This document shows positions 20,331-28,871 of a stretch of 64,000 nt of DNA, one piece after another. The DNA comes from Streptomyces iakyrus (GTDB lineage: Bacteria > Actinomycetota > Actinomycetes > Streptomycetales > Streptomycetaceae). Location of the stretch: contig NZ_JNXI01000027.1 of assembly GCF_000717055.1 (NCBI RefSeq), positions 248,001 through 312,000 on the forward strand. Direction: 5' to 3'. The translations under genes were made by a program, and so were the position numbers. Positions within the stretch are counted from its first letter, which is position 1. Every line of letters starts with the position of its first letter. Under the pieces are notes generated by a model, which was not told the origin of the DNA, made no database searches, and saw only the letters and a list, made by a program, of their open reading frames with translations.

Positions 20331-20367
20331 AGGGGCGGCGCGCCCGTGCGCCGGACGCGCCGCCCCT
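20331..20367. terminator. Strong hairpin after TetR gene
   Basis: AGGGGCGGCGCG and CGCGCCGCCCCT form a 12-base stem with a 13-base loop. It lies between the TetR stop (20290) and the convergent lipoprotein pseudogene, and can serve both. Confidence 0.75.
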
Positions 20368-20401
20368 GCCTGCCCCGGGCGGACCCGGGCCTTCCTTACG
20401 C

Positions 20402-20813
20402 CTACTGCTCCTTCTGCGACTGCTGAGGCTGCTGCCCCTGCCCCTGCCCGCCCGCGGCCTGGCCACCGCCACCCGGGCCGCCGCAGCCGCCGCCCTGACC
20501 GCCATGGGGACCGCCCTGGCCGCCCTGACCGCCCCCCGGCGCGCCGCTGGGCATTCCCGAAGGGGCCCCGGACGGTGCACCCGTGGGCTCGCTCCCACCG
20601 AGGCGGCACCCGAGGGAGCTCCGGAGGGTGCGCCGGAGGGTGCGCCGGAAGGGGCGCCCGAGGCCGCCCCCGACGGCGCCCGGCAGGCCTGCTGCTGCCC
20701 GGCCCCGCCCCCGCTGTTCGAGGACGACGAGGAGTCCCCCGACCCGCAGGCCGCCAGCGCCAGGGCGACAGCGCCAGCAGGGCCACGGCGGGAAGGAGAC
20801 GCGCACGCTTCAT
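20402..20813 (-). pseudogene. Secreted lipoprotein gene with two frameshifts
   Basis: The pieces read in three frames. ATG 20813, with a GGAG seven bases upstream, begins the signal peptide MKRARLLPAVALLALS. A frame change within about 50 bases then gives AVALALAACGSGDSSSSSNS with a clear LAAC lipobox and a run of Ala-Pro-Ser-Gly repeats. Near 20590 a second change leads to SEPTGAPSGAPSGMPSGAPG and a Gly/Gln-rich tail ending QQPQQSQKEQ at a stop at 20402. Joined, they make a normal small lipoprotein of about 135 residues. Either the gene is broken or the sequence has indel errors in this GC-rich repeat. The function is unknown. Confidence 0.75.
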
Positions 20814-20920
20814 GGGACAGCTCCAGGGAGGTCGAGGGCGTCCTGAGGCGAGCACTCAACCAGCGCCGTGTGGGCCTCCCTTGGGACCGGCCTGTGAACC
20901 GCCTGTCAGCGAGGCAAGGT

Positions 20921-21781
20921 TCAGCCCAGCCGGACCCGCGCCAGTTGCCGGGACTGCGCGACCAGCCGGTCCGTGCTGTCCCACACCTCGGCGTCCTCCT
21001 CCAGGAAGCCGCCCGCGAGGTTGCGCGTGGCGATCGACACCCGCAGCGGACCCGGAGCCGGACGGCAGCGCACGTGCACCGTCAGCTCGACCGTGGGGAC
21101 CCAGCCCTTCAGCCCGATCTCGAAGGCGGTGGGCGGCAGCGCGTCCACCGCGAGCAGCAGGGAGAGCGGGTCGGGGTCGCGCCCGTCCTTGAGGCCGAAC
21201 CAGGCCCGCATCTCGCCCTTGCCGGAGGGCTGCCCGAGGGCCCAGCCCAGGGTCGAGGGGTCGAGCTTGAGCATCAGCCGGTCCGCGATGGCCGAGCTGC
21301 CGTCGACCGGGGCGGGCCCGTCCTCCGGGCCGAAGCAGTGCTCCATCGGCGGCATCGCGGGGGGCCGGGCCGTCGTACGGACGTCGTCGGGCAGGGTGTC
21401 CAGGTCGCCGTAGGAGGCCAGCACGCGGATGCGTTCCACCTCGCGGCCCTCGTCGTCGTACTGGAAAAGGGAGGCCTGGCCGGTCGACAGGGTGCGGCCG
21501 GTGCGGACGACGTCCGTGCGGACGACCGCCGGGCCGGGCTGGGACGCGGTCAGGTAGTGCGCCGAGATCGTGAAGGGGTCGGCGTGCGGCAGGGCGTCCG
21601 CGAGGGCGCGGCCCAGGACGGCCAGCAGGTAGCCGCCGTTGACGGCGCTGATGATCGTCCAGCCGGCGGAGAGGTCGATGTCGTAGACGCCGGGCGCGCG
21701 GCGGGTGAGCGCGGTGTCGCGGTCGAACTCGCTGTCGCCGATCGTGGCCCGGGCGGCCGGGGCGGTGGCTGCTTCTGGCAT
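20921..21781 (-). CDS. Acyl-CoA thioesterase family protein (double hotdog)
   Basis: From ATG 21781 the product is 286 residues. The first half has the hotdog pattern SAGWTIISAVNGGYLLAVLGRAL with a long helix, then DPFTISAHYLTASQPGPAVVRTDVVRTGRTLSTGQASLFQ. The second half repeats the fold (VPTVELTVHVRCRPAPGPLRV, DAEVWDSTDRLVAQSRQLARV). This is the TesB-like arrangement found in actinobacterial thioesterases that release CoA from acyl chains. The longer upstream frame is non-coding. A dyad lies 20 bases before the start. It is divergent from an esterase gene and 107 bases upstream of the lipoprotein pseudogene. Confidence 0.85.
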   Translation of the reverse strand: MPEAATAPAARATIGDSEFDRDTALTRRAPGVYDIDLSAGWTIISAVNGGYLLAVLGRALADALPHADPFTISAHYLTASQPGPAVVRTDVVRTGRTLSTGQASLFQYDDEGREVERIRVLASYGDLDTLPDDVRTTARPPAMPPMEHCFGPEDGPAPVDGSSAIADRLMLKLDPSTLGWALGQPSGKGEMRAWFGLKDGRDPDPLSLLLAVDALPPTAFEIGLKGWVPTVELTVHVRCRPAPGPLRVSIATRNLAGGFLEEDAEVWDSTDRLVAQSRQLARVRLG

Positions 21782-21802
21782 GGCTGAACAGTACAAGATG
21801 TT

Positions 21803-21818
21803 GCTACTAAGCGGTAGC
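21803..21818. promoter_or_regulatory. Dyad GCTAC-N6-GTAGC upstream of thioesterase
   Basis: GCTACTAAGCGGTAGC is a 16-base inverted repeat 22 bases before the thioesterase start codon. AT-richer sequence surrounds it. It is a plausible repressor site of the TetR type, placed in the divergent region with the esterase gene. The regulator is unknown. Confidence 0.4.
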
Positions 21819-21929
21819 TTTGCAGAACGGGGCGGGCTTGGGTCACGCCTTGGTGAGACACGGGCAATTTCTCGGTAAGTGTCCGACTCGTCCGTAAACC
21901 CCGGGACCGGTCCCGGCCTCTGTACGGGC

Positions 21930-23165
21930 ATGAGCCTCACCGGGACACCGTTTCTCTGCACGCTGGTCGTGCTGTCCGTCGCCGCCCTCGTCACTCCGCT
22001 GGTCCTCTGGTCGCGCATCCGCGGGCCCAGGGCCCTGCGCACCGCGGCCCGGGCGCTGATGCTGCTGTTCGCGCAGGGGACGGCCGTGGCCCTGGTCTTC
22101 ACGCTCGTCAACAACGCCAACGACCTGTACGACAACTGGGCCGACCTGCTCGGCACCGGCGACCACGTGCAGCAGGCGGCGAATCTGGGCGCCGACGGCA
22201 CGGGCGGCATCGCGCTCCGGAAGCTGCCCAAGGTGCGGCAGACCTTCGCCCCGGCCACCGGGCCCGGGATGAGCGCGGCCGGCGGGGTGCGGGTGACCCA
22301 GCTCCGGGGCCGGGTGTCGGGGGTGAACGCGGAGGTCTACGTCTGGCTGCCGCCCCAGTACCGGGAACCGGCCTACCGGCACTACCGGTTCCCGGTCGTG
22401 GAGTTGCTGCCCGGCTACCCCGGTTCGGCGAAGGCGTGGTTCGGCTCGCTGCACGCCCACGAGCAGCTGGAGCCGCTGATGCGCGACGGCCGGGTGGCCC
22501 CGTTCATCCTGGTCGCGCCCCGCACCAACCTGCTGGCCGGGGTGGACACCGGCTGCGCCGACATCCCGGGCACGGTGGACGCCGACACCTGGCTCAGCGT
22601 CGACGTGCCGAAGATGGTCATGGACAACTTCCGCGCCCAGTCCGCCCCGCGGGGCTGGGCCGTCGCCGGCTACTCGGCCGGGGCGCACTGCGCGGCGCGG
22701 CTCGCCATCGCGCACCCCGACCGCTACCGGGCCGCCGTCAGCATGTCCGGCTACAACGACCCCATCGGCGAACGCGACTCGCTCACCGCGCAGAGCCCGG
22801 CCCTGCGCACCGAGAACAACCCGTATCTGATGCTGCGCAGGTCACCCGTACCGCCGCGGGTCGCGCTGTACCTCTCCGGCCAGCCGCACGACGGCTACGA
22901 GGCCGCCGTGGCCCTGGAGCAGGCCGCGAAGGCCCCGACGACCGTGCACGTGGTGTACATCCCGAAGAGCGCGGGCGGTCACAACATGGCGCTGTGGCGG
23001 CCGCAGGTGGTCCCGGTGTTCCGCTGGCTGACCCAGCAGATGGGCGCACGGCCCGTCACGGCAGGACGGGCTGCTCCTCCTCGCTCACCGTCGAACGCCG
23101 GTGCCACGCCCGCGGAGCTCGCCAGTGGTACCGCATCGCGAGCAGGCGCAGTACGAAGGCGGTGA
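21930..23165 (+). CDS. Membrane-anchored alpha/beta-hydrolase esterase (antigen 85/esterase D-like)
   Basis: From ATG 21930 the product is 411 residues. Two N-terminal hydrophobic helices (PFLCTLVVLSVAALVTPLVL and ALMLLFAQGTAVALVFTLV) precede an extracytoplasmic catalytic domain. That domain has VYVWLPPQY, VVELLPGYPG, the nucleophile GYSAGAHCAARLA and a histidine in SAGGHNMALWRP. This resembles corynebacterial and streptomycete trehalose-mycolyltransferase-like esterases. A GTG at 21879 would add 17 residues; neither start has a good ribosome site. The last 110 bases overlap the convergent TRIC-type gene. Confidence 0.83.
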   Translation: MSLTGTPFLCTLVVLSVAALVTPLVLWSRIRGPRALRTAARALMLLFAQGTAVALVFTLVNNANDLYDNWADLLGTGDHVQQAANLGADGTGGIALRKLPKVRQTFAPATGPGMSAAGGVRVTQLRGRVSGVNAEVYVWLPPQYREPAYRHYRFPVVELLPGYPGSAKAWFGSLHAHEQLEPLMRDGRVAPFILVAPRTNLLAGVDTGCADIPGTVDADTWLSVDVPKMVMDNFRAQSAPRGWAVAGYSAGAHCAARLAIAHPDRYRAAVSMSGYNDPIGERDSLTAQSPALRTENNPYLMLRRSPVPPRVALYLSGQPHDGYEAAVALEQAAKAPTTVHVVYIPKSAGGHNMALWRPQVVPVFRWLTQQMGARPVTAGRAAPPRSPSNAGATPAELASGTASRAGAVRRR

Positions 23166-23748
23166 TCACCGCGAGAGAGCTGGTCAGCGGGTTCAGGGAG
23201 TCATACCGGATGCACAAGGCGGCCAGGGCGGAGCCGACGATGGCCGGGACCGCGTACAGGTCACGGTCCCAGCGCAGCAGCGAGGGGACCTCGTTGGCGA
23301 GCACGTCCCGCAGCACACCGCCGCCCACGGCGGTGGTCAGCCCCAGACCGGCGGAGGCGGTCAGGCCGAGCCCGTACTCGTACGCCTTGATCGTGCCGGC
23401 GACGCAGAACAGACCGAGGCCGGCCGCGTCGAAGACGTTCACCGCGACCTGGATGCGCTCGACCTGGGGATGCAGGAAGAAGACGAGGAGGGTGGCGAGC
23501 AGCGGGGTGAGGAAGTACCCCAGGTCCGTGAAGGCCGCGGGCGGTACGGCTCCGATGACCAGGTCCCGGAAGAGCCCGCCGCCCAGCGCGGTGACCTCTG
23601 CGAGGACGGCCATGCCGAACACGTCGAAGTTCTTGCGCACGGCCAGCAGGGCGCCGGAGATCGCGAAGACGAAGATGCCGATCAGGTCGAGCGTGTGCTG
23701 GACGGACGGGCTGAAGAGTTGCTGGAGCACCCGAACATCTTTACCCAT
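23056..23748 (-). CDS. TRIC-type cation channel family (UPF0126) membrane protein
   Basis: The product has 230 residues from ATG 23748 and six or seven hydrophobic helices in two repeated halves. Each half has the GGG-x-x-RD motif of the family: ALGGGLFRDLVIG and AVGGGVLRDVLANEVP. KxExG-like and proline features between them fit the trimeric intracellular cation channel fold. The C-terminus (RYHWRAPRAWHRRS) is basic. An alternative ATG at 23769 falls inside the hairpin described at 23753 and is less likely. The 3-prime end overlaps the esterase gene on the other strand by 110 bases. Confidence 0.87.
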   Translation of the reverse strand: MGKDVRVLQQLFSPSVQHTLDLIGIFVFAISGALLAVRKNFDVFGMAVLAEVTALGGGLFRDLVIGAVPPAAFTDLGYFLTPLLATLLVFFLHPQVERIQVAVNVFDAAGLGLFCVAGTIKAYEYGLGLTASAGLGLTTAVGGGVLRDVLANEVPSLLRWDRDLYAVPAIVGSALAALCIRYDSLNPLTSSLAVITAFVLRLLAMRYHWRAPRAWHRRSTVSEEEQPVLP

Positions 23749-23752
23749 GGGT

Positions 23753-23786
23753 GAGCCCCCGCCCCCCATGTACGGGGCGGGGGCTC
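23753..23786. terminator. Hairpin ending the oligopeptide operon, just before the TRIC gene
   Basis: GAGCCCCCGCCCC and GGGGCGGGGGCTC form a perfect 13-base stem with an eight-base loop, between the oppF-like stop (23795) and the TRIC start (23748). The 3-prime arm on the minus-strand transcript contains the GGGGGC that would be the TRIC ribosome-binding site. Confidence 0.8.
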
Positions 23787-23794
23787 GGGCCGGA

Positions 23795-24919
23795 CTACTT
23801 CTCGACGGGCTCGGAGACGATCTCCTTGGCCGAGGACAGCAGCTTGGTGTCCTGCGGCTGCTGGTCCTCGAAGTTCTCCGGGTGGTGACAGGCGACCTGC
23901 TGCCCGGCCCGCAGCTCCTTGAGCGGCGGCTCGGTCGTCTTGCAGATCTCCGTCGCCTTCCAGCACCGCGTGTGGAAGCGGCAGCCGCTCGGCGGGGCGA
24001 TCGGCGAGGGCACGTCGCCCTTGAGCAGGATGCGCTCGCTCTTGACGCCCCGGCGCTTGGGGTCCGGGATCGGCACGGCCGACAGCAGCGCCTTGGAGTA
24101 CGGGTGCATCGGCGACTTGTACAGCTTGTCGCGGTCGGCCAGCTCGACGATCTTGCCGAGGTACATCACCGCGATCCGGTCGGAGACGTGCCGGACCACC
24201 GACAGGTCGTGCGCGATGATCACGTACGTCAGGCCCAGCTCCTCCTGGAGGTCGTCCAGCAGGTTCACCACCTGCGCCTGGATCGACACGTCCAGCGCGG
24301 AGACCGGCTCGTCCGCCACGACCAGCTTCGGGTTGAGCGCGAGCGCACGGGCGATGCCGATGCGCTGGCGCTGGCCGCCGGAGAACTCGTGCGGGTAGCG
24401 GTTGTAGTGCTCGGGGTTGAGACCGACCACCGACAGCAGCCGCTGGACCTCCTTCTTCACACCGCCCTCGGGGTTGACGCCCTGGAGCCGGAAGGGGGCG
24501 CCGACGATCGTGCCGATGGTGTGGCGGGGGTTCAGCGAGGAGTACGGATCCTGGAAGATCATCTGCACGTCGCGGCGCATCGGGCGCAGCTCGCCGGTCT
24601 TCAGGTGCGTGATGTCCTGGCCCTCGAACTCGACCTGTCCGCCGGTCGGTTCGAGCAGGCGGGTGATCAGCCGGCCCATGGTGGACTTGCCGCAGCCCGA
24701 CTCACCGACGACGCCGAGCGTCTCGCCCTTGCGCACCTCGAAGTCGATGCCGTCGACGGCACGCACCGCACCGGTCTGCCGCTGGAGCAGGCCCTTGCGG
24801 ATGGGGAAGTGCTTCTGAAGGCCGGTCACCTTCAGCAGGACCTCGCCGTCGGAGGTGGTGCCCTGGGTGAGGGTGCTCCCGCTCGTGTCCGGTGTGCTCA
24901 CCGTCTTGTCGTCGCTCAC
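23795..24919 (-). CDS. Oligopeptide ABC transporter ATP-binding protein, OppF/DppF type
   Basis: One of two ATPases that drive peptide uptake. The product is 374 residues from GTG 24919, whose GTGA overlaps the stop of the upstream ATPase gene. It has Walker A GESGCGKS, the Q-loop [10 protein letters not shown], signature [15 protein letters not shown], Walker [13 protein letters not shown] and switch HDLSVV. The C-terminal oligopeptide-transporter extension has the cysteine cluster [14 protein letters not shown] with a further C in VACHHP, a hallmark of this subfamily. It is the last gene of a five-gene operon and is followed by a hairpin. Confidence 0.95.
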   Translation of the reverse strand: MSDDKTVSTPDTSGSTLTQGTTSDGEVLLKVTGLQKHFPIRKGLLQRQTGAVRAVDGIDFEVRKGETLGVVGESGCGKSTMGRLITRLLEPTGGQVEFEGQDITHLKTGELRPMRRDVQMIFQDPYSSLNPRHTIGTIVGAPFRLQGVNPEGGVKKEVQRLLSVVGLNPEHYNRYPHEFSGGQRQRIGIARALALNPKLVVADEPVSALDVSIQAQVVNLLDDLQEELGLTYVIIAHDLSVVRHVSDRIAVMYLGKIVELADRDKLYKSPMHPYSKALLSAVPIPDPKRRGVKSERILLKGDVPSPIAPPSGCRFHTRCWKATEICKTTEPPLKELRAGQQVACHHPENFEDQQPQDTKLLSSAKEIVSEPVEK

Positions 24920-25998
24920 AGCTTCGGCGCAATCTCTTCGGTCCAGATACGCTCCCGCTGCTCCTGCGTCATGTGGCAGGCGGCCCAGTGCGAGCCGCCG
25001 ACCTCGGTCAGCTCGGGGCGGACCGTGCGGGTGACGTTGTCCTTCGGGATGTCCGCGTACGGGCAGCGCGGGTGGAAGGCGCAGCCGGACGGGAGGTTGA
25101 TGAGGGAGGGCGGAGCACCCTTGATCGGGATGAGCCGGTCGGTCTCCTCGCGGTCCAGTCGCGGCATCGAGCCGAGCAGGCCCCAGGTGTAGGGGTGGCG
25201 GGGCTCGGAGAACACGTCCTCGGCGGGGCCGCGCTCCACGCACCGGCCGCCGTACATGACCAGCAGGTCGTCGGCCATCTCGGCGACCACGCCCAGGTCG
25301 TGGGTGATCATGATGACCGCGGAGCCGAACTCCTTCTGCAGATCCCGGATCAGGTCGAGGATCTGCGCCTGCACGGTGACGTCCAGGGCGGTGGTCGGCT
25401 CGTCCGCGATGAGCAGCTCGGGGTTGTTCACCAGCGACATGGCGATCATGGCGCGCTGGCGCATACCGCCGGAGAACTCGTGCGGGTAGCCGTCGACACG
25501 CTTGGCGGGCTCAGGGATGCCGACGCGGTCGAGCATCTCGATCGCCCGCTGCTTGGCCGCCTTCTTGCTGACGTCGTGGTGGACGCGGTACGCCTCGACG
25601 ATCTGGTGCCCCACCGAGTAGTAGGGGTGCATCGCCGACAGCGGGTCCTGGAAGATCATGGCCATCTTCCGGCCGCGCAGCCGCCGTACGACGTCCGGGT
25701 CGGCCCCGATCAGCTCCTGGCCGTCCAGCCAGACCTCGCCGGAGACCTTGGCCCGGGCCGAGCGGTGCAGGCCCATCACGCCGAGCGAGGTCACCGACTT
25801 GCCGGAGCCTGACTCGCCCACGATGCCCAGGGTCTTGCCCTTGCGCACGTCGAAGCTGACGCCGTCGACGGACTTGACCAGACCGTCGTCGGTGTCGAAG
25901 TGGATGCGCAGATCACGGACGGACAGGAACACGTCGTCCGGGACGGACGGGGCGGTGGAGTCCGGTTCGCCGAGCGCGGCTTTGTCGAGCTTGCTCAC
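24916..25998 (-). CDS. Oligopeptide ABC transporter ATP-binding protein, OppD/DppD type
   Basis: Product of 360 residues from GTG 25998 (GTGA overlap with the permease stop). It has Walker [10 protein letters not shown]-loop [14 protein letters not shown], signature [15 protein letters not shown], Walker [13 protein letters not shown] and switch HDLGVV, with the C-terminal Cys motif [10 protein letters not shown] and CHMTQEQRE. It pairs with the OppF-type protein as a heterodimeric motor. The overlapping start and stop codons on both sides suggest tight translational coupling. Confidence 0.95.
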   Translation of the reverse strand: MSKLDKAALGEPDSTAPSVPDDVFLSVRDLRIHFDTDDGLVKSVDGVSFDVRKGKTLGIVGESGSGKSVTSLGVMGLHRSARAKVSGEVWLDGQELIGADPDVVRRLRGRKMAMIFQDPLSAMHPYYSVGHQIVEAYRVHHDVSKKAAKQRAIEMLDRVGIPEPAKRVDGYPHEFSGGMRQRAMIAMSLVNNPELLIADEPTTALDVTVQAQILDLIRDLQKEFGSAVIMITHDLGVVAEMADDLLVMYGGRCVERGPAEDVFSEPRHPYTWGLLGSMPRLDREETDRLIPIKGAPPSLINLPSGCAFHPRCPYADIPKDNVTRTVRPELTEVGGSHWAACHMTQEQRERIWTEEIAPKL

Positions 25999-27053
25999 GA
26001 GTACCTCACCCGGGGGTCGATGGCGGCGTACACCAGGTCGACGATCAGATTGCAGAAGACGATGAAGAACGCGGCGACCAAGGTCACGCCCATGATGATG
26101 GGCAGGTCGTTCGTCTGGATGGACTGGACGGCGTAGGCGCCGATGCCCTGGAGCGAGAAGACGGTCTCCGTGAGCACCGCGGTGCCGACGAGGGTGCCGA
26201 AGTCCATGCCGAAGATCGTCACGATCGGGGTGAGCGCGGAGCGCAGGCCGTGCTTGGCCACGACCGTGCTCTCCTTCAGACCCTTGGCCCTGGCCGTTCG
26301 GATGTAGTCCTCGTTCATCGTCTCCAGCATGCCCGCCCGGGTGAGCCGGGCGTAGAGCGCGGAGAAGAGGAAGGCGAGGCTGACCCAGGGCAGCACCAGG
26401 TGCCAGGCCCATTCGGCGGGGTTCTCGGTGAACGGGACGTAGTCGACGCTGTCCCAGATCGGGATCTCGTAGACGAAGAGCGCGAGCAGGATCTGGCCGG
26501 TGAAGAAGATCGGGAGCGAAACGCCGGCGAGGGCGATGAACATGGCACCGCGGTCGATCGGCTTGCCCTTCCGGAGCGCCGAGACGACACCGGTCGTGAC
26601 ACCGAAGACCACCCAGATCACCGCGGCACCGACGGCCAGCGAGAAGGAGACGGGGATCCGCTCCAGGAGCTGGGGCCACACCTCGACGTGGTTCTTGAAC
26701 GAGTAACCGAAGCAGGGCGCGTCGCAGTGCGTCGCGTCAGGCCCGAACTTGTAGTCGGCGCCCACCACGAGGCCCTTGATGAAGTCCCAGTACTGGACGT
26801 AGACCGGCTGGTCCAGACCCAGGTTCTGCTTGATGGCAGCGACGGACTCGGGGTTCGCGTCCTTGCCGACGTACTGGGTGGCCAACTGGTCGGCCGTCTG
26901 GCCCCCGAGGCGGGGCACCAGGAAGAAGATGGCGAAAGTGACTGCGCTGACCACCAGCAGCAACAGCACGGCGCCCATGACGCGTCGGAGGATGTACGCA
27001 GCCACAGCTGTACGGCCCCGGGTGGCCGCGGCGGGGTCCTCCGCCGCGGCCAC
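25995..27053 (-). CDS. Oligopeptide ABC transporter permease, OppB/DppB type
   Basis: Product of 352 residues with about six membrane helices, starting YILRRVMGAVLLLLVVSAVTF as OppB proteins do. The cytoplasmic EAA loop that docks with the ATPases is seen as DYIRTARAKGLKESTVVAKHGLRSALTP. The extracellular loop after the first helix is longer than usual and contains two cysteines (HCDAPCFG). GTG 27053 has an AAGG six bases upstream. It lies 43 bases after the binding-protein gene. Confidence 0.94.
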   Translation of the reverse strand: MAAAEDPAAATRGRTAVAAYILRRVMGAVLLLLVVSAVTFAIFFLVPRLGGQTADQLATQYVGKDANPESVAAIKQNLGLDQPVYVQYWDFIKGLVVGADYKFGPDATHCDAPCFGYSFKNHVEVWPQLLERIPVSFSLAVGAAVIWVVFGVTTGVVSALRKGKPIDRGAMFIALAGVSLPIFFTGQILLALFVYEIPIWDSVDYVPFTENPAEWAWHLVLPWVSLAFLFSALYARLTRAGMLETMNEDYIRTARAKGLKESTVVAKHGLRSALTPIVTIFGMDFGTLVGTAVLTETVFSLQGIGAYAVQSIQTNDLPIIMGVTLVAAFFIVFCNLIVDLVYAAIDPRVRYS

Positions 27054-27096
27054 CCGGTGCCTTCACCTGCCTTTCGAAAGGATCCGGCCTGCTGAA

Positions 27097-28845
27097 TTAC
27101 TTCGAGGAGCTCATCAGCAGGTAGTCGTACATGCCGAGGTAGGCCTGCGTGACCGTGACGTTCGTCGCGGACTCCGGCCGGAGCAGCAGGTTCTTGCGGT
27201 AGATCAGCGGGACGACCGAGGCGTTGTCGAGCACCATCTTGTCGATGTCACCCCAGGCCTTGGTGCGGGCGGCGTCGTCGGTGTTGGCGATCGCGTCCGT
27301 CAGGGCCTTGTTGATCTTCGGGTCGTCCAGCTCCATCAGGTTGTTGCCGCCGGAGGGCTTGATGGCGGCACCGTTGACGATCTGGTCGAGGAAGCCGTAG
27401 CCGGTCGGCCAGTCGGCGCCCCACGCCATCGAGAGCATGCCGAGCTTGTTGTCGTGGACGTAGCTCGGGACACCGGCGAAGTTGGAGAAGTACTTGCCGG
27501 AGGGGAACTGCTTGATCTCGACGTTGATGCCGATCTTCTTCAGCGACGCCTGGGTGGCGGTCGCCGCGGCGATCTCGGCGGGGCGGTCGGAGCGGGCGGT
27601 CAGGATGGTGTTGAAGCCGTTCGGCTTGCCGCACGCCTTCAGCGCCGCCTTGGCCTTGGCCACGTCACCCTTGTGACCCTCGGTCGCGTAGGTGTCGAAC
27701 TTGGTGTAGCCGTTCACCGACGGCGGCAGCAGCGTGGTCGCCACGTCGCCCTTCGGGGAGCCGCCCATGGCGTCGAGCACCGACTGCTTGTCGAGGCCCC
27801 ACTGCACGGCCTTGCGGCAGTCGGCGTTGTCGAACGGCTTCACGTTCACGTTGAGCGCGATGTACTGCGTGGCGCCCGCGTAGGAGCTGTCGGTCTGGCT
27901 GGCGAGCTTGCCGCGCAGCACCTTGGGCTGGGTCTGCGGCTGCACACCCGTGCCGGCCGCGTCAGCCGTGATCTTGTCGGAGATTAGGTTGTTGTCGACC
28001 GTGACCGGGTTGACCTTGAACTTGATCGTGATCTTGTCCGGCAGGGCCTTGCGGATCGGGTCCGTCTTGGCGTCCCACTGCGGGTTGCGCACGAGGGTGG
28101 CGCCGCGGCCCTCCTCGTAGGACTGGAACTGGTACGGGCCGGAGGACTGGATGGCCTGGACGTACTTCGCACCGGTGTCCTTCGCCTTCGGCACGGGGGC
28201 CGTCTGCGAGAACGTCGCCAGGTAGTCGAAGTCGGCGAACGGCTGCTTCAGCTTGAAGACGATCGTCCGGTCGTCCGGCGTCTCGATGGACTTGATGCCC
28301 TCGGCGGACTTGTCCTTGTACGGGCCCTTGTACTTGTCGCCGCCCTCAAGGTACGCCTTGAAGTAGGTCGGGCCGTTGGACAGCGCCTCGGGCGCGAAGT
28401 TGGAGCGCTCGATGGCGTACTTCACGTCCTTGGACGTCACCGGGGTGCCGTCCTGGAACTTCACACCCGCACGCAGCTTGTACGTCCAGGTCTTGGCGTC
28501 CGGGCTGGACTTGCCGAGCCCCTCGGCGAGGTCCGGCACGACCTCCAGGCCTTCCTTGCCCGCCGCCGGCTTGAACGTGGTGAGCGTCCGGCCGTAGAGG
28601 CGGGAGAAGTTCTGGACCCAGCCGTAGTACGTGTTGCCCGGGTCGAGGGAGTCCGGCACGTCCGAGTGCTCGTACGTGGCCGTCCCTCCCTTCTTGTCCG
28701 ACGCGTTGACGATCGAGTTCAGCGCGGCGTCCTTCTTGCCGTTGCCTCCCCCGTCGTTGTCGTCACCGCCGCCGCCGCACGCGGCAGCACCCAGCGACAG
28801 TGCCAGGACCGACGCAACGCCGGCGGTCACCCTTCTCGTCTTCAC
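27097..28845 (-). CDS. Oligopeptide-binding lipoprotein (SBP family 5)
   Basis: The extracellular receptor of the importer. From GTG 28845, with AGGGGG about ten bases upstream, the product is 582 residues. The signal peptide KTRRVTAGVASVLALSLGAAAC carries a lipobox with Cys23, followed by a Gly/Asp-rich linker. The mature part shows family-5 features: LDPGNTYYGWVQNFSRLYGRTL, PDLAEGLGKSSPDAKTWTYKLR, FQDGTPVTSKDV and YIALNVNVKPFDNADCRKAVQWGLDK. In-frame ATGs at 28863 and 28875 are possible but poorly placed. It lies third from the end of the operon. Confidence 0.93.
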   Translation of the reverse strand: MKTRRVTAGVASVLALSLGAAACGGGGDDNDGGGNGKKDAALNSIVNASDKKGGTATYEHSDVPDSLDPGNTYYGWVQNFSRLYGRTLTTFKPAAGKEGLEVVPDLAEGLGKSSPDAKTWTYKLRAGVKFQDGTPVTSKDVKYAIERSNFAPEALSNGPTYFKAYLEGGDKYKGPYKDKSAEGIKSIETPDDRTIVFKLKQPFADFDYLATFSQTAPVPKAKDTGAKYVQAIQSSGPYQFQSYEEGRGATLVRNPQWDAKTDPIRKALPDKITIKFKVNPVTVDNNLISDKITADAAGTGVQPQTQPKVLRGKLASQTDSSYAGATQYIALNVNVKPFDNADCRKAVQWGLDKQSVLDAMGGSPKGDVATTLLPPSVNGYTKFDTYATEGHKGDVAKAKAALKACGKPNGFNTILTARSDRPAEIAAATATQASLKKIGINVEIKQFPSGKYFSNFAGVPSYVHDNKLGMLSMAWGADWPTGYGFLDQIVNGAAIKPSGGNNLMELDDPKINKALTDAIANTDDAARTKAWGDIDKMVLDNASVVPLIYRKNLLLRPESATNVTVTQAYLGMYDYLLMSSSK

Positions 28846-28871
28846 CTGAGGAAGCCCCCTCATTCGATGGA

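Noticed and set aside
20590..20700. Repeats in the lipoprotein gene as a CRISPR or regulatory array
   Set aside because: The units are short, code for Ala-Pro-Ser-Gly in frame, and have no spacers; they are protein repeats.
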